NCBI RefSeq assembly: GCF_017303375.1
Contig: NZ_JAFKOH010000001.1
Span: 372,001-436,000 of the forward strand
Length of the DNA stretch: 64,000 bases
Origin: Bacillus sp. NTK074B
Lineage (GTDB): Bacteria; Bacillota; Bacilli; Bacillales; Bacillaceae_B
Direction of reading: 5' to 3'
Shown piece by piece: positions 9,719 through 17,239 of this stretch. The stretch's first letter is position 1, and each line of letters starts with the position of its first letter. The translations under genes were made by a program, and so were the position numbers. The notes under the pieces were generated by a model. The model ran no database searches and was not told the DNA's origin. It saw nothing but the letters and a program-made list of their open reading frames with translations.

Positions 9719-10478
9719 GAGGTATTTCGTCGCCAATGGGTGTGATTTGGTTAGGAATGGAAATGGGTATATGACCGTACAGCTCACCATCGACTTGGAT
9801 AAAGAACTAATGAACCGCCCATTCTACTGGCATTATCTTGAAAAGACAGGGGGAACACCGAATCCGATGACGTTATCCCTCATCACCAATCCAGATCATG
9901 CACCTGAGGATCTGAAAGGAGAACCGATCCACTTTGGTTCACCGAGGCTGCATCAGATCTTCCACTCAACACGGAATCTTGCCGGGTATATACGGCTTTA
10001 TGAAAACCGGTATACTCCGAGCGGCCAACAGACGCCCCTTCATCCTTGGCTGGGGTTGAATATTAAAATATCTTATCAGTCCAACCGAAAGAAAGACAGC
10101 ATCCGAAGTATCGGCATTAACTTGATCAATGGAATCATTGAAGAAAGCTTCCATGAGACATTAATGGCCAAAAACATGACACCGAAGATTCCAGATTTCT
10201 CTTTCACTTTGACACCGATCATCAAACCGAAAAGTGGAGTGAACAGGGTCCAGGCGTATTTATCTGAAGAAATAAAAAGGGAGCCCGTCGAGTGGGCGGA
10301 TCAAGCAAGGAAGACCTGGGAGGAGGACCTTCAACTATTGAATCATTTTTATGGGGACCAGGAAGAAAAACCCGAATCCTATTTTCTTGAGCAGCAGGGG
10401 TTAAAGGAGCAGTATGAACCGAAAATAACTATTGAGGTCATAAACGGAGGAATATTTTATCTACAGCAATCTCAGTGA
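9687..10478 (+). CDS. yqhG: Conserved protein YqhG
   Basis: The product (263 residues) matches B. subtilis YqhG in length, position and character; no enzymatic motif or membrane segment is apparent. The start is an ATG behind AAAGGAGGAG inside the 3' end of yqhH. Features such as FYWHYLEKTGGTPNP near residue 40 and PWLGLNIKISYQSN near 120 are well-formed, so this is a real coding gene. Constant coupling to the YqhH helicase suggests a partner role in the same process, but that is inference. Confidence 0.85.
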   Translation: MQQHEIHRFLERYFVANGCDLVRNGNGYMTVQLTIDLDKELMNRPFYWHYLEKTGGTPNPMTLSLITNPDHAPEDLKGEPIHFGSPRLHQIFHSTRNLAGYIRLYENRYTPSGQQTPLHPWLGLNIKISYQSNRKKDSIRSIGINLINGIIEESFHETLMAKNMTPKIPDFSFTLTPIIKPKSGVNRVQAYLSEEIKREPVEWADQARKTWEEDLQLLNHFYGDQEEKPESYFLEQQGLKEQYEPKITIEVINGGIFYLQQSQ

Positions 10479-10508
10479 GGATTCCGGGGGCTCCCTTCCT
10501 CCAGGATC

Positions 10509-10542
10509 AAAAAAGGACTGCCTTTTACGGCAGCCCTTTTCC
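10509..10542. terminator. Bidirectional terminator between yqhG and yqzE
   Basis: AGGACTGCC and GGCAGCCCT (one G-U pair) around TTTTAC are flanked by A and T runs, so the hairpin can end both yqhG and the comG-aroK-yqzE transcript. Confidence 0.75.
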
Positions 10543-10543
10543 A

Positions 10544-10723
10544 CTATTTATTTTTCTTGAACAGTATCATAAAAGCATATGGAATGATGCCGAACCACCT
10601 GAAAAGAAAAGGTTCCCGTTCATTCTTTTTCTGCTTTTTTAATGTTTTACGTTCATGAGGTGATTTTTCATAATGTTGGACAAATGTTTGTGTTATGAAT
10701 TTAACATAATCATTCACTGACAT
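10544..10723 (-). CDS. yqzE: YqzE family small protein
   Basis: The start is the ATG at 10721-10723 behind GGAAGGTGG, giving 59 residues beginning MSVNDYVKFITQTFVQ. The basic middle (KKQKKNERE) and the PFLFRWFGIIPYAF tail are typical of YqzE, a small uncharacterised Bacillaceae protein found at the end of comG operons. A longer frame begins at 10747 but lacks its own ribosome site. The tail has one hydrophobic stretch that may touch the membrane. Function unknown; a link to competence rests only on position. Confidence 0.8.
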   Translation of the reverse strand: MSVNDYVKFITQTFVQHYEKSPHERKTLKKQKKNEREPFLFRWFGIIPYAFMILFKKNK

Positions 10724-10771
10724 AAAAGCACCACCTTCCGCTTTCATCAGTATTCCCGGAATGGAGCGGAA

Positions 10772-11281
10772 TTATACAATGTTCTGTTGAAGATAGGGTA
10801 ATAGCAGCTTTACCACTTCATCCACGGATTTTCCCTCTGTAAAAATGGTCACTGTGCTTCCACTTTCGTAAAGGGGCAGCCGTCGCTCATACAGCTCCAT
10901 TAGACTGGTTTTCGAATTATTTTGAACGAGTGGTCTATCCAGATCCCCTTCAAGCCTTTCCCATAAAGCTTCAAAAGGGCAGGTAAGGTGGAAGACTGAA
11001 CCACAATTCTGTAGAAAAGCACGGTTCTCCTTCCTATCCACTATTCCCCCACCAGTCGTTATGATGGCCTTTTCACTTTTCAGTTCCAGAAGAACCTTTG
11101 TTTCAAGTTCTCTGAAATACGTTTCACCATGCTTAAGAAAAATATCTTTAATCGGTTTCTTTTCTTTATTTTCAATATATTGATCCAGATCAATGACAGG
11201 AAGATTCAGTACTTCTCCTAAACGTTTTCCAACCGTTGTCTTTCCCACACCCATAAAGCCTACAAAGAAAATCGGTTTCAT
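10772..11281 (-). CDS. aroK: Shikimate kinase
   Basis: The enzyme phosphorylates shikimate with ATP in aromatic amino acid synthesis. The 169-residue sequence has the P-loop GFMGVGKT (residues 8-15), the shikimate-binding DLDQYIE segment with Asp34 region, ELETKVL after FRE, the TTGGGIV motif, and the lid Arg in DRPLVQ. It begins 3 bp after the comGG stop, with GGGAG overlapping that stop, so it is probably transcribed with the competence genes. Confidence 0.93.
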   Translation of the reverse strand: MKPIFFVGFMGVGKTTVGKRLGEVLNLPVIDLDQYIENKEKKPIKDIFLKHGETYFRELETKVLLELKSEKAIITTGGGIVDRKENRAFLQNCGSVFHLTCPFEALWERLEGDLDRPLVQNNSKTSLMELYERRLPLYESGSTVTIFTEGKSVDEVVKLLLPYLQQNIV

Positions 11282-11284
11282 ATT

Positions 11285-11659
11285 CTACTCCCAACGTATG
11301 ATTTGTTTTGTTTCCCTATTATACACAACCGTTTCAGGAAGAAAAACCTTCTTCTCACGTTTATACGTCAATTCCATTTGAACTTCATTGGAATTAAGCA
11401 TCGTACTTGAGGTACTGACCTCGCCGAAAGTAAGGCTTATTACTCCAGAGTATAAGGATTCATTCTCCATCTCAAGTAAGATGGCGTGGGAGAGGCTTAT
11501 GTTTCTCTCATGAATAGTCTTCATATTCGAGAGGTATTGATACTTGCTTATATAAATGTCTTTCGAAGTAAAAGCTAAAAACAAGACAATCATCAGAAGG
11601 AGCAGCGTATACGGCAAGATGAAGCCTCTATCGTTAAGGAGAAAACGGCCCCTCCACAC
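11285..11659 (-). CDS. comGG: Competence pseudopilus protein ComGG
   Basis: The seventh comG gene encodes a minor pseudopilin needed for DNA uptake. The membrane segment GFILPYTLLLLMIVLFLAF follows NDR near the N terminus, as in other ComGG proteins. The start is uncertain: the GTG at 11657-11659 gives 124 residues, the B. subtilis length, but has no close ribosome site, and the frame continues upstream to 11779 inside comGF. It overlaps the comGF 3' end by about 26 bp and is followed directly by aroK. Confidence 0.78.
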   Translation of the reverse strand: MWRGRFLLNDRGFILPYTLLLLMIVLFLAFTSKDIYISKYQYLSNMKTIHERNISLSHAILLEMENESLYSGVISLTFGEVSTSSTMLNSNEVQMELTYKREKKVFLPETVVYNRETKQIIRWE

Positions 11660-12119
11660 CTGAAAAACAGAAGAAGTCTCCTTCCACTTTTTCCCCTCCT
11701 TCAAATTCCAAATCCAAATGCATCCCTCCCCGAATGGAGGTAAAGGTAGCCTGATCCACTGCCTGAAGTACGATTTCATGCCCTCTATTATTCACCCTCC
11801 TTCGAATGGATTGATTGTAGGTTTCATAAAGAATCGTTTCTCCATCAATCACAAATGAAATGTGCTGAGGCGCAATTTCTATACTTTTTGCATTCTTTAA
11901 TTCGTTCCTCACGCTCTCATTGAATAAATTCCACTCATAATAGTGGGGTGGGACCAAGTCATTTTTAATCATCGTAACGGCCTTCATCATAAGAGGAAGA
12001 CTGAAGGATATCATGCAAAATACACTAAAGCTTAACAGGGCTTCAACCATTGTAAACCCCCGTTCATCTTTTTCTTGATATACATATCTCCCGGCTATCG
12101 TAGTGCACACATGCTTCAT
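11634..12119 (-). CDS. comGF: Competence pseudopilin-like protein ComGF
   Basis: The ATG at 12117-12119 follows AGGAGG by 9 nt and gives 161 residues. After a short leader, the class III prepilin motif RGFTMVEALLSF (Glu at +5) precedes a membrane helix, so ComC peptidase should process it. The rest is the soluble ComGF domain ending GPFSP. It overlaps comGE by 56 bp and comGG at its end. Role: minor pseudopilus component for transformation. The reading frame is open further upstream, but only this ATG has a strong site. Confidence 0.83.
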   Translation of the reverse strand: MKHVCTTIAGRYVYQEKDERGFTMVEALLSFSVFCMISFSLPLMMKAVTMIKNDLVPPHYYEWNLFNESVRNELKNAKSIEIAPQHISFVIDGETILYETYNQSIRRRVNNRGHEIVLQAVDQATFTSIRGGMHLDLEFEGGEKVEGDFFCFSGVEGPFSP

Positions 12120-12375
12120 CACCTTCGCCCTCCTCCCAAACGACCTCATACCTGACCCCCTTATAAATTCTTGCGTGAGTAGAAAATTCATTCGTAACAA
12201 TCGCTTTCTCTACACTTTCCCTGAGAAATTTCAGCGCTTCCACTTCGTGTTGGAGCAGTTGAAGACGGTGCATGTAATGAATGAGAAAAGGAATAAACAA
12301 ACTACATATCATAAGGGTACAACTAAATGCGACAAGCGTTTCCGGAAGTGAAAAACCTTTAGGATTCTTGTACAT
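12064..12375 (-). CDS. comGE: Competence pseudopilin-like protein ComGE
   Basis: The ATG at 12373-12375 behind AAGGGAG gives 103 residues starting MYKNPKGFSLPETLVAF. That is a class III prepilin leader with the conserved Gly before the cleavage site and Glu at +5, followed by a 20-residue membrane helix. It overlaps the comGD stop by 17 bp. ComGE is a minor pseudopilin of the DNA-uptake machine. Small size and position between comGD and comGF support the call. Confidence 0.83.
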   Translation of the reverse strand: MYKNPKGFSLPETLVAFSCTLMICSLFIPFLIHYMHRLQLLQHEVEALKFLRESVEKAIVTNEFSTHARIYKGVRYEVVWEEGEGDEACVHYDSREICISRKR

Positions 12376-12805
12376 AAAATCTCCCTTGCCCAATTTGGAA
12401 CATAAGGTGTAACCTCTCATCTTTCATTTTAAAATTCACCCTGCCAAACCTGTTCGTATTTCCATCAGGAAAAAAAGTGATTTCTTCAAGGCTGTTTCTA
12501 GAAACCATTTCAATTCCTTCGGGAAGCTCTCTTGATACAATCGTTTGTCTCGCTCCCGTTTTAGCAACATATTTACTTGTTAGTGGATAAAAAGTTAGGG
12601 AAATCAGTGTTTGATGGTTGATACTGTAGCTTTGAATCTGATAAAGATCCGATTCGAGCTGAGATATGAAGAGTTCTTTTTCAGTGTGGCTTTTTAAAGG
12701 CAGGACTGAAAAGCCGACCCATGAAAGGAGAATGGTGAAAATCAACAAGACGATGAGTATTTCTATGAGGGTATAACCTGCTTCCGCTGTACCGCTATCA
12801 TTAAT
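12359..12805 (-). CDS. comGD: Competence pseudopilin ComGD (apparent ATT start)
   Basis: The prepilin motif AGYTLIEILIVLL lies upstream of any ATG, GTG or TTG in its frame. Between the preceding in-frame TGA and that motif the only plausible initiator is ATT at 12803-12805, which overlaps the comGC stop by one base. It follows AAAGGTGGTG (12813-12822) by 7 nt. This gives 148 residues, near the B. subtilis length of 143. The next TTG (12748) would delete the leader and half the helix. A single-base error near the ATG at 12799-12801, which is out of frame, is the alternative. The family call is firm; the start is unusual. Confidence 0.8.
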   Translation of the reverse strand: MNDSGTAEAGYTLIEILIVLLIFTILLSWVGFSVLPLKSHTEKELFISQLESDLYQIQSYSINHQTLISLTFYPLTSKYVAKTGARQTIVSRELPEGIEMVSRNSLEEITFFPDGNTNRFGRVNFKMKDERLHLMFQIGQGRFYVQES

Positions 12806-13109
12806 CGGAGGTCACCACCTTTCCTTCCCCATTCACCGTGATGGATCTCCCATCAGGGCATGTTTTATACTTCTCGTTCAGATAACCATCGGTAACAAGA
12901 GAGTCAATGGTCACCGGATCAGTATTTCCGTCCATCTTATATGCTTCAATTTGCCCCTCAACCATATGAATAAATGCTTCGCAGCCCTTTGAATTAATGG
13001 AATTACTCTGATTGGTCACATTCGGGATTGTAATGAAAAGCAAAACCGAAATGACAAGCAAAACGATCATCATCTCAATCAATGTGAAACCTTTTTCACT
13101 TTTGAGCAT
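12801..13109 (-). CDS. comGC: Major competence pseudopilin ComGC
   Basis: This 102-residue protein is the main subunit of the competence pseudopilus. It starts at an ATG behind AAGGAGG and has the leader MLKSEKG followed by FTLIEMMIVLLVISVLLF, the class III signal with Glu at +5. Two cysteines (in SKGCEAF and YKTCPDG) can form the intramolecular disulfide known for ComGC. The BdbDC oxidases that make this bond are not in the window. It lies 25 bp after comGB. Confidence 0.93.
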   Translation of the reverse strand: MLKSEKGFTLIEMMIVLLVISVLLFITIPNVTNQSNSINSKGCEAFIHMVEGQIEAYKMDGNTDPVTIDSLVTDGYLNEKYKTCPDGRSITVNGEGKVVTSD

Positions 13110-13134
13110 TTTTGTCCTCCTTGAACTAATTTTT

Positions 13135-14157
13135 TCATATTCCCTGCATCATTTGAAAGAGAGGCATCATGATGGAGAAGTAGATCGCCATGATGAAAAG
13201 GCCGACAATTGTAAAAATGGCAGGTTGGATATACTTGAGCCATGTATGGGTTCTTTCTTCTAAATCCTGAAGGCAGATATCACTGTATACACGAAGCTCT
13301 TCCGCCAATCTTCCGTTCGTTTGCCCGTGATGAACGATGAACGACAATTCTTCCTGAAAAAAAGGCAGAGAAGTAAAACATTCATGAAAAGGTATACCTG
13401 CCTTAAGTTTTCGTATGAACTGACTGGAAATGTATTGTAATGTCGGGCGGAATGACTGACTCTCGATGATGAGGAGGGATTCAGTAATGGTTACTCCGCT
13501 TGAGAGAAGAAAGCTTAATTCCCTTGAAAAAAAGTAGGAATGAAACAGCTTTATATAAAACGAAAAAATGGGAAGTCTACAAAAGGCTGCTGAGAGTTTA
13601 GCAGGGGAAATTCGCCTTTTAAAAACAAAGAAAAGAATGGTTGAAACAAGGAGAGTTAAAAATACTGCACCTACTACCATTGGGAAATTTTCAATGAAGT
13701 GTAAAAGATACGTAAGTTTTACTGAAGGTTCATAACCCATAGAGGAATATAGGGACTGAAATCTTGGAAAAAGCACTTTTCGAAGCAACACCATCATTAT
13801 AATGGAAATGAAGATCAGCATTAGTGGGTATTGAAGGACTTTTTGGAGCTTCTGTTGATTTTTCCTTCTATTAATAAGATAGATTCCGGCTTCAGACAAA
13901 GTGTGGCCCATTTGACCATGATGCTCGGCGAAAAAAATTTGTGCGCTGACATGATTGGGAAGGTTTAATTGTTTACTCATTACAGATGAAATAGACTCAC
14001 CTTTCTGGAGTGATGCAACCAATCTCCTTTTTAATTTGATGGTTTTCTTCTCCTGATGTATTAGTAGAAAGTCGATGGCTTCCGTATAGGTATATCCTTT
14101 TTGAAGTAAATCACCAAGTCTCTTTAGAAACTTTCCTTGATCATCGCTTTTCCTCAT
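13135..14157 (-). CDS. comGB: Competence polytopic membrane protein ComGB
   Basis: The product is the PilC/GspF-type membrane platform of the pseudopilus. From the ATG at 14155-14157 it has 340 residues, two T2SF domains (about residues 5-120 and 205-325), and three membrane helices near 145-165, 195-220 and 315-340. The start overlaps the comGA stop by 17 bp; AGGAAATGG is a weak site. An ATG further up (14190) is in frame but has a worse context. It works with the ComGA ATPase. Confidence 0.88.
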   Translation of the reverse strand: MRKSDDQGKFLKRLGDLLQKGYTYTEAIDFLLIHQEKKTIKLKRRLVASLQKGESISSVMSKQLNLPNHVSAQIFFAEHHGQMGHTLSEAGIYLINRRKNQQKLQKVLQYPLMLIFISIIMMVLLRKVLFPRFQSLYSSMGYEPSVKLTYLLHFIENFPMVVGAVFLTLLVSTILFFVFKRRISPAKLSAAFCRLPIFSFYIKLFHSYFFSRELSFLLSSGVTITESLLIIESQSFRPTLQYISSQFIRKLKAGIPFHECFTSLPFFQEELSFIVHHGQTNGRLAEELRVYSDICLQDLEERTHTWLKYIQPAIFTIVGLFIMAIYFSIMMPLFQMMQGI

Positions 14158-15214
14158 GAACCCATTTCCTATATTCATTCTCCGAGACAAAACCTAGTGC
14201 CACCCCCTTACAGATTAATGTTTGCAGTGTGCTGTACTGGTGTTGGACAATTTCACCCCTTGCCTCTTTCAATACTTTCTTCAAGGCACTTCCCGTAATG
14301 ATTTCATATACCGATGCCCTGTTCCCCTTACCAACTCTTAAACATTGTCCTCCACACTCTGCTTTGCAGATCGGACATAAAAGTTTCAGTAATCTTTGAG
14401 CGGATACAGCAAGCAGGGTCTGCTCGATATCATGCCACTCGATTCCTAATTCCATTAAGCGGTAAATCGCCCCTTTCGTATCTCTTGTATGCATGGTTGA
14501 AATTACTAAATGGCCCGTCAAGCTTGCCCTGACAGCGATTTCTGCCGTCTCCCGATCGCGGATTTCCCCCACCATGATGATGTCAGGGTCGTGCCGCAGG
14601 ATTGCTTTTAATCCGGTGGCATACGTAATCCCCGCTTTCTCATTTACCTGGATCTGAACCATTTCATCATGCTGCTTCTCAACGGGATCCTCAAGGGTGA
14701 TCACATTACGGTTTAGTACGACGGAACAGTGGTGAACGAGTGAATACAGCGTAGTGGTTTTTCCACTGCCAGTCGGTCCAGTGAAAAGGATGAGGCCGTG
14801 GGAATGCATAAGCAGGGCAAGAAGTTTCTTGGCAGAAGATGGGTAAAGAGACATTTTCTCAATGGGAATCTGGTATTTTTGAGGGAGTATCCGAATGACA
14901 AGACTTTCTTTAAGATGTGTCGTGGGCAGGGTAGATATTCTGAGAGAAAGAGGAGTATTTCTGACGGTAAGACTGAAAGAGCCACTTTGAGGTTTACGTT
15001 TTTCTCCGATATCCATGGAAGCCATGAACTTCAGATGGGCAATCAGGCGTTCACCCTGATCTTTGTCGATGGTCTGGAATGGCACCAAGCCCCCGGGTTT
15101 CCTGAATTGAATCAGGTATTCTTTCGTTCTAGGAATCAAATGAATATCTGTTGCATCATTGCTGAATGCTTCTCCAATCATCACTTCCGATAAGGATTCA
15201 ACTGAGTGAAATAT
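14141..15214 (-). CDS. comGA: Competence traffic ATPase ComGA (apparent ATA start)
   Basis: ComGA is the PilB/GspE-type ATPase that drives pseudopilus assembly. Walker A GPTGSGKT, Asp box ITLEDPVE, Walker B MVGEIRDRETAE and His box TGHLVISTMHT are all present. The N-terminal IHLIPR domain requires about 10 residues before the first GTG/ATG (15179-15184). The frame upstream, back to a TAA, contains no ATG, GTG, TTG or CTG. The only suitable codon is ATA at 15212-15214, 7 nt after AAAGGTGGTG (15222-15231). That gives 357 residues, against 356 in B. subtilis. The GTG at 15184 lacks a ribosome site. It heads the comG operon. Confidence 0.85.
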   Translation of the reverse strand: MFHSVESLSEVMIGEAFSNDATDIHLIPRTKEYLIQFRKPGGLVPFQTIDKDQGERLIAHLKFMASMDIGEKRKPQSGSFSLTVRNTPLSLRISTLPTTHLKESLVIRILPQKYQIPIEKMSLYPSSAKKLLALLMHSHGLILFTGPTGSGKTTTLYSLVHHCSVVLNRNVITLEDPVEKQHDEMVQIQVNEKAGITYATGLKAILRHDPDIIMVGEIRDRETAEIAVRASLTGHLVISTMHTRDTKGAIYRLMELGIEWHDIEQTLLAVSAQRLLKLLCPICKAECGGQCLRVGKGNRASVYEIITGSALKKVLKEARGEIVQHQYSTLQTLICKGVALGFVSENEYRKWVHEEKR

Positions 15215-15231
15215 GGATGTGCACCACCTTT

Positions 15232-15768
15232 CTTATTTCATACCTTAAGATATACGACATTTTTTTACAAATCCCTTCTTTTTCCACAAACTTTTTTAAA
15301 AATTGTATTGAAATATATTCCTATATCCATTTACCAAGAACCTTCTTAATTATCGGATATCCTCTGGACAAGTCGCAAATGTCCCTCAAGGATGGTGGCA
15401 TCACGAGGAAGCGACAAAAGATCGTACTCACCTATTGGCAATCTTCAAGGCAACCTACGCAGAAGTGATATTAGATTCGGATATAAATGAAACTCACTGC
15501 TTCAAGTGTCATGGCAATAGCCTATTGCATGAGTAAAAACGCGAGGATCAAAACGACAAAAAAGGTGAAGCCCGGAACTTATATCGGTCCGAGTTGCTTA
15601 GAACCTGATAGGTATCAACCTGCACGCTCAACATAGTTCCATTATTCTCCATACTATTACCCATACCAGCCCCCTATGACTTTAGGCAATGCATCCCGAA
15701 AAATTTTTAAAAACAGGTGAATAGATCATTAATATTGAACCATACTATATTTTGTAAAGAAGATTCAA
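15232..15768. other. Gene-poor region between comGA and tRNA-Gln
   Basis: This holds the comG promoter region and about 400 bp without a gene I recognise. The first 120 bp are very AT-rich with A and T runs, as expected for a ComK-dependent promoter, but I find no clean AAAA-N5-TTTT pair. Positions about 15315-15533 and 15487-15636 have overlapping open frames without convincing starts. They may be remnants of a decayed gene. Confidence 0.4.
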
Positions 15769-15840
15769 TGGGCTATAGCCAAGCGGTAAGGCATCGCACT
15801 TTGACTGCGACATGCGTTGGTTCGAATCCAGCTAGCCCAG
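15769..15840 (+). tRNA. tRNA-Gln (TTG anticodon)
   Basis: A complete cloverleaf: acceptor arms TGGGCTA and TAGCCCA with discriminator G, D arm with AGCGGTAAGGC, anticodon stem GCGCA-type around CTTTGAC (anticodon TTG), and a T arm with GGTTCGAATCC. It stands alone, upstream of the structured repeats. Confidence 0.95.
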
Positions 15841-15844
15841 TTTT

Positions 15845-15963
15845 AAAAGCGGAAGGGCTTTGCCCAGAGGCGACAAGCATAAGATGAGGCACCCTGAAAG
15901 GCGCTCTTTGCCTTTTGGGGTGCCTCATCTTATGACCTCGAGCCTCTAAGCCCTGGAGCTGGA
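15845..15963 (+). repeat. Structured palindromic repeat, copy A
   Basis: This copy begins AAAGCGGAAGGGCTT and ends GGAGCTGG. Nested stems are AGGGCTT/AAGCCCT, AGAGGC/GCCTCT, a 17-bp stem CATAAGATGAGGCACCC with its exact complement, and a tip AAAGGC/GCCTTT. Shared landmarks with copies B-D are GACAAGCA before the long stem and GACCTCGAG after it. The stem sequence itself differs completely from the others yet still pairs perfectly. Confidence 0.85.
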
Positions 15964-15969
15964 TAGTAG

Positions 15970-16089
15970 AAAAGCGGAGGCGGCTTGGTCAGCCCCGACA
16001 AGCACAACTGAAAAATCCCAAAAGGCGCTTTTTGCCTTATGGGATTTTTCAGTTGTGACCTCGAGGGGCTAGCCGCCGAAGCTGGACAT
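15970..16089 (+). repeat. Structured palindromic repeat, copy B
   Basis: Starts AAAAGCGGAGGCGGCTT. Outer stems are GGCGGCT/AGCCGCC and AGCCCC/GGGGCT, with a TGGTC bulge. The main 18-bp stem is CACAACTGAAAAATCCCA with its complement, and the tip is AAAAGGC/GCCTT. It lies directly after copy A in the same orientation. A truncated 5' end of a further copy (AAAAGCGGAAGGGCTTTGCC) follows at about 16094-16113. Confidence 0.87.
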
Positions 16090-16134
16090 CACGAAAAGCG
16101 GAAGGGCTTTGCCTAAAAAAAAGAGACACTTCCC

Positions 16135-16180
16135 ATTGTAAAAGGCAGTCATTTGAAAAATTCAAGTGACTGCCTTTTAG
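16135..16180 (-). terminator. Terminator of mgsR
   Basis: AAAAGGCAGTCA (16140-16151) pairs with TGACTGCCTTTT near 16168-16178, and the minus-strand product ends in a U-rich tail. It lies directly after the mgsR stop. Confidence 0.75.
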
Positions 16181-16182
16181 AT

Positions 16183-16563
16183 TCAGCTGCTTTTCTTCAA
16201 CGTTTTGTTTTTATTCGCAAGACTCTGTAGTCCATCCGGGTTGTAGCCGACCACCAGTTTTTTGCCGTCTGTAAGAAGCGGCCTGCGAAGAAGCTTCGGT
16301 TCATCAATGATCAATTTGATCACTTCGGAAAGTGGCAGATCATTCACGTCTTTCCCAAGTTCTTTAAAGGTTTGGCTCCGTGTGGCAAGGATCTCATCAA
16401 GTCCCTCTGTCGTAAGGGTTAACAGTTCCATTAATTCTTCATGAGTCGGTGTCTCTCTAAAAAGGTGCCTCTCATCGAAATCAACAGAATGTGCGGTTAA
16501 CCACTTTTTGGCTTTTCGACAAGAGGTACAGCTTGGATAAGTAAAAAATGTAAGGTTATTCAC
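16183..16563 (-). CDS. mgsR: Spx/ArsC-like stress regulator MgsR
   Basis: The GTG at 16561-16563, 8 nt after AAGGAGG, gives 126 residues. The protein is an ArsC/Spx-fold regulator with the redox CTSC motif (Cys12, Cys15) and an RPLLTDGKKLVVGYNP tail. Similarity to B. subtilis MgsR (YqgZ), which modulates part of the general stress regulon by acting on RNA polymerase, is very high across the length. An in-frame TTG at 16581 lies inside the ribosome site and is not used. A -35/-10 pair TTACTG-N17-TGATAT is possible upstream. Confidence 0.88.
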   Translation of the reverse strand: MNNLTFFTYPSCTSCRKAKKWLTAHSVDFDERHLFRETPTHEELMELLTLTTEGLDEILATRSQTFKELGKDVNDLPLSEVIKLIIDEPKLLRRPLLTDGKKLVVGYNPDGLQSLANKNKTLKKSS

Positions 16564-16954
16564 TTTCTTGACCTCCTTCAAATTTAACTTTCAGATTTCT
16601 AAGATTTGTTAAACATATTGTATATCACTTGTATAACTTTTGTACAGTAATTTCCCTTGTAAATTTGTGAACATTTTATTACGGGGAATAAATAGAGTAA
16701 ATTCATCTTAGATGTTTCGTTTTAAAGCTGATTACATCTCGGCATTAAGCAGCGGAGTGGCCTTTATTAAACGAGGGGTTTGGCTTATTGGCAGTGTGGA
16801 AGTATATAACAAGGGTGAAAAGCGGATAAATCATTATTATACGGTTAGATAACACGTATTCGTCACAAACTAACGTCAAACACTTATTTACTTTTATGGT
16901 AGTATTCATTTATAATATTGAGTGATGGACTTAGGGTGCAAAGGAGGGTTACAT
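16564..16954. other. Divergent regulatory region mgsR / yqgY
   Basis: The region has promoters for both flanking genes and a 46-codon open frame (16712-16852, plus strand) without a visible ribosome site. I see no RNA gene and do not call the frame as a gene. Confidence 0.4.
16887..16916 (+). promoter_or_regulatory. Promoter of yqgY
   Basis: TTTACT (16887-16892), an 18-bp spacer and a perfect TATAAT (16911-16916) lie 38 bp before the yqgY start. Confidence 0.65.
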
Positions 16955-17200
16955 ATGGATCGTATGTTTAGAGTTCTTGGGTTTTGGACTGGTATTTTCG
17001 CCGTCATGTTCTATCTTGGTGATATGACCACGACATCATTAATCTTTTTAGGCCAAACCGGATTCTTCATTATGCTTAGCTATTTAAAACTGTCCGAACG
17101 CATGTATATTTATGTTTTCGGTGCATACTTAACAGTGTTCTTTGCAGGATTTACTTATTGGACGACCTTTATGATGACTCCTGGTGCAGGAGGACACTAA
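16955..17200 (+). CDS. yqgY: DUF2626 membrane protein YqgY
   Basis: The ATG at 16955 follows AAAGGAGGG and gives 81 residues starting MDRMFRVLGFWTG. Three hydrophobic helices (about residues 5-25, 28-45 and 50-72) fill most of the protein, which ends with a GAGGH tail. It matches the DUF2626 family, small integral membrane proteins of Bacillaceae without known function. An upstream in-frame ATG at 16922 lacks a site. Nearby DUF2759 protein has a similar GGH ending. Confidence 0.83.
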   Translation: MDRMFRVLGFWTGIFAVMFYLGDMTTTSLIFLGQTGFFIMLSYLKLSERMYIYVFGAYLTVFFAGFTYWTTFMMTPGAGGH

Positions 17201-17203
17201 AAG

Positions 17204-17239
17204 AAATCCCTTCAGCTGATTGCTGAAGGGATTTTTTTT
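17204..17239. terminator. Bidirectional terminator yqgY / yqgX
   Basis: AAATCCCTTCAGC and GCTGAAGGGATTT pair perfectly around TGATT and are followed by a long T run. Confidence 0.88.

Noticed and set aside
15240-15330. ComK boxes of comG
   Set aside because: AT-rich A and T runs are present, but no pair fits AAAA-N5-TTTT.
16600-16720. Sigma-B promoter for mgsR
   Set aside because: GTTCAC and GGGAAA are only 10 bp apart, too short for sigma-B.
16712-16852. 46-codon open frame
   Set aside because: ATG has no ribosome site and no recognised similarity.
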